Position numbers and translations under genes: made by a program | Shown: in pieces, positions 14,501 to 14,507 of the stretch | Position numbering within the stretch: the stretch's first letter is position 1 | How the letters are laid out: every line of letters starts with the position of its first letter | Notes under the pieces: model-generated | Seen by the model: only the letters and a program-made list of their open reading frames with translations | Database searches by the model: none | Told to the model about the DNA's origin: nothing | Assembly (NCBI GenBank): GCA_041655595.1 | Contig: JBBAFB010000049.1 | Span: forward strand, 1 to 14,507 | Length of the DNA: 14,507 nucleotides | From: JBBAFB01 sp041655595 | GTDB taxonomy: Bacteria > Bacillota > DULZ01 | Direction: 5' to 3'

Positions 14501-14507
14501 TAGTTAA

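Overview
The window is a core information-processing locus of a Gram-positive bacterium: nusG(3' tail)-rplK-rplA-rplJ-rplL-rpoB-rpoC-(L7Ae-family gene)-rpsL-rpsG-fusA-tuf, all on the + strand. Gene order, the small L7Ae/YbxF-type gene between rpoC and rpsL, the Bacillus/Clostridium-like RpoB and RpoC sequences, strong AGGAGG ribosome-binding sites, three TTG starts, and a cysteine-bearing insert in EF-Tu all suggest a Bacillota member of clostridial type, probably near Peptococcaceae/Desulfotomaculum-like lineages. GC content looks moderate by eye. The lineage is an inference; no 16S gene is present.

Layout: (1) 1-2440, last codons of nusG, then L11 and L1, an L1-binding-site mimic between them, an L10 leader with a 10-bp attenuator, then L10 and L7/L12, closed by a strong intrinsic terminator. 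(2) 2441-2805, about 365 bases without a gene. It holds a 17-unit degenerate heptanucleotide array, a near-consensus promoter directly behind it, and a ~185-nt leader with a 16-bp hairpin. (3) 2806-9813, rpoB and rpoC. (4) 9814-14500, a second near-consensus promoter, the L7Ae-family gene, a 10-bp hairpin, rpsL, rpsG, a large intercistronic hairpin, fusA and tuf.

The genes work together as the stalk and L1 arm of the 50S subunit (L11, L1, L10, L7/L12), the two large RNA polymerase subunits, two 30S proteins (S12, S7) and the two main elongation factors that act on that stalk (EF-G, EF-Tu). The sequence suggests layered control: r-protein feedback on rplA and rplJL, and separate promoters for rpoBC and the str-type operon.

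No protein gene is of unknown family and I see no mobile element, CRISPR array, tRNA or rRNA. The less ordinary signals are the heptad array abutting the rpoB promoter, the rpsG-fusA hairpin, the four-cysteine insert in EF-Tu, and the different codon use of tuf. I do not see a wholly new system here.
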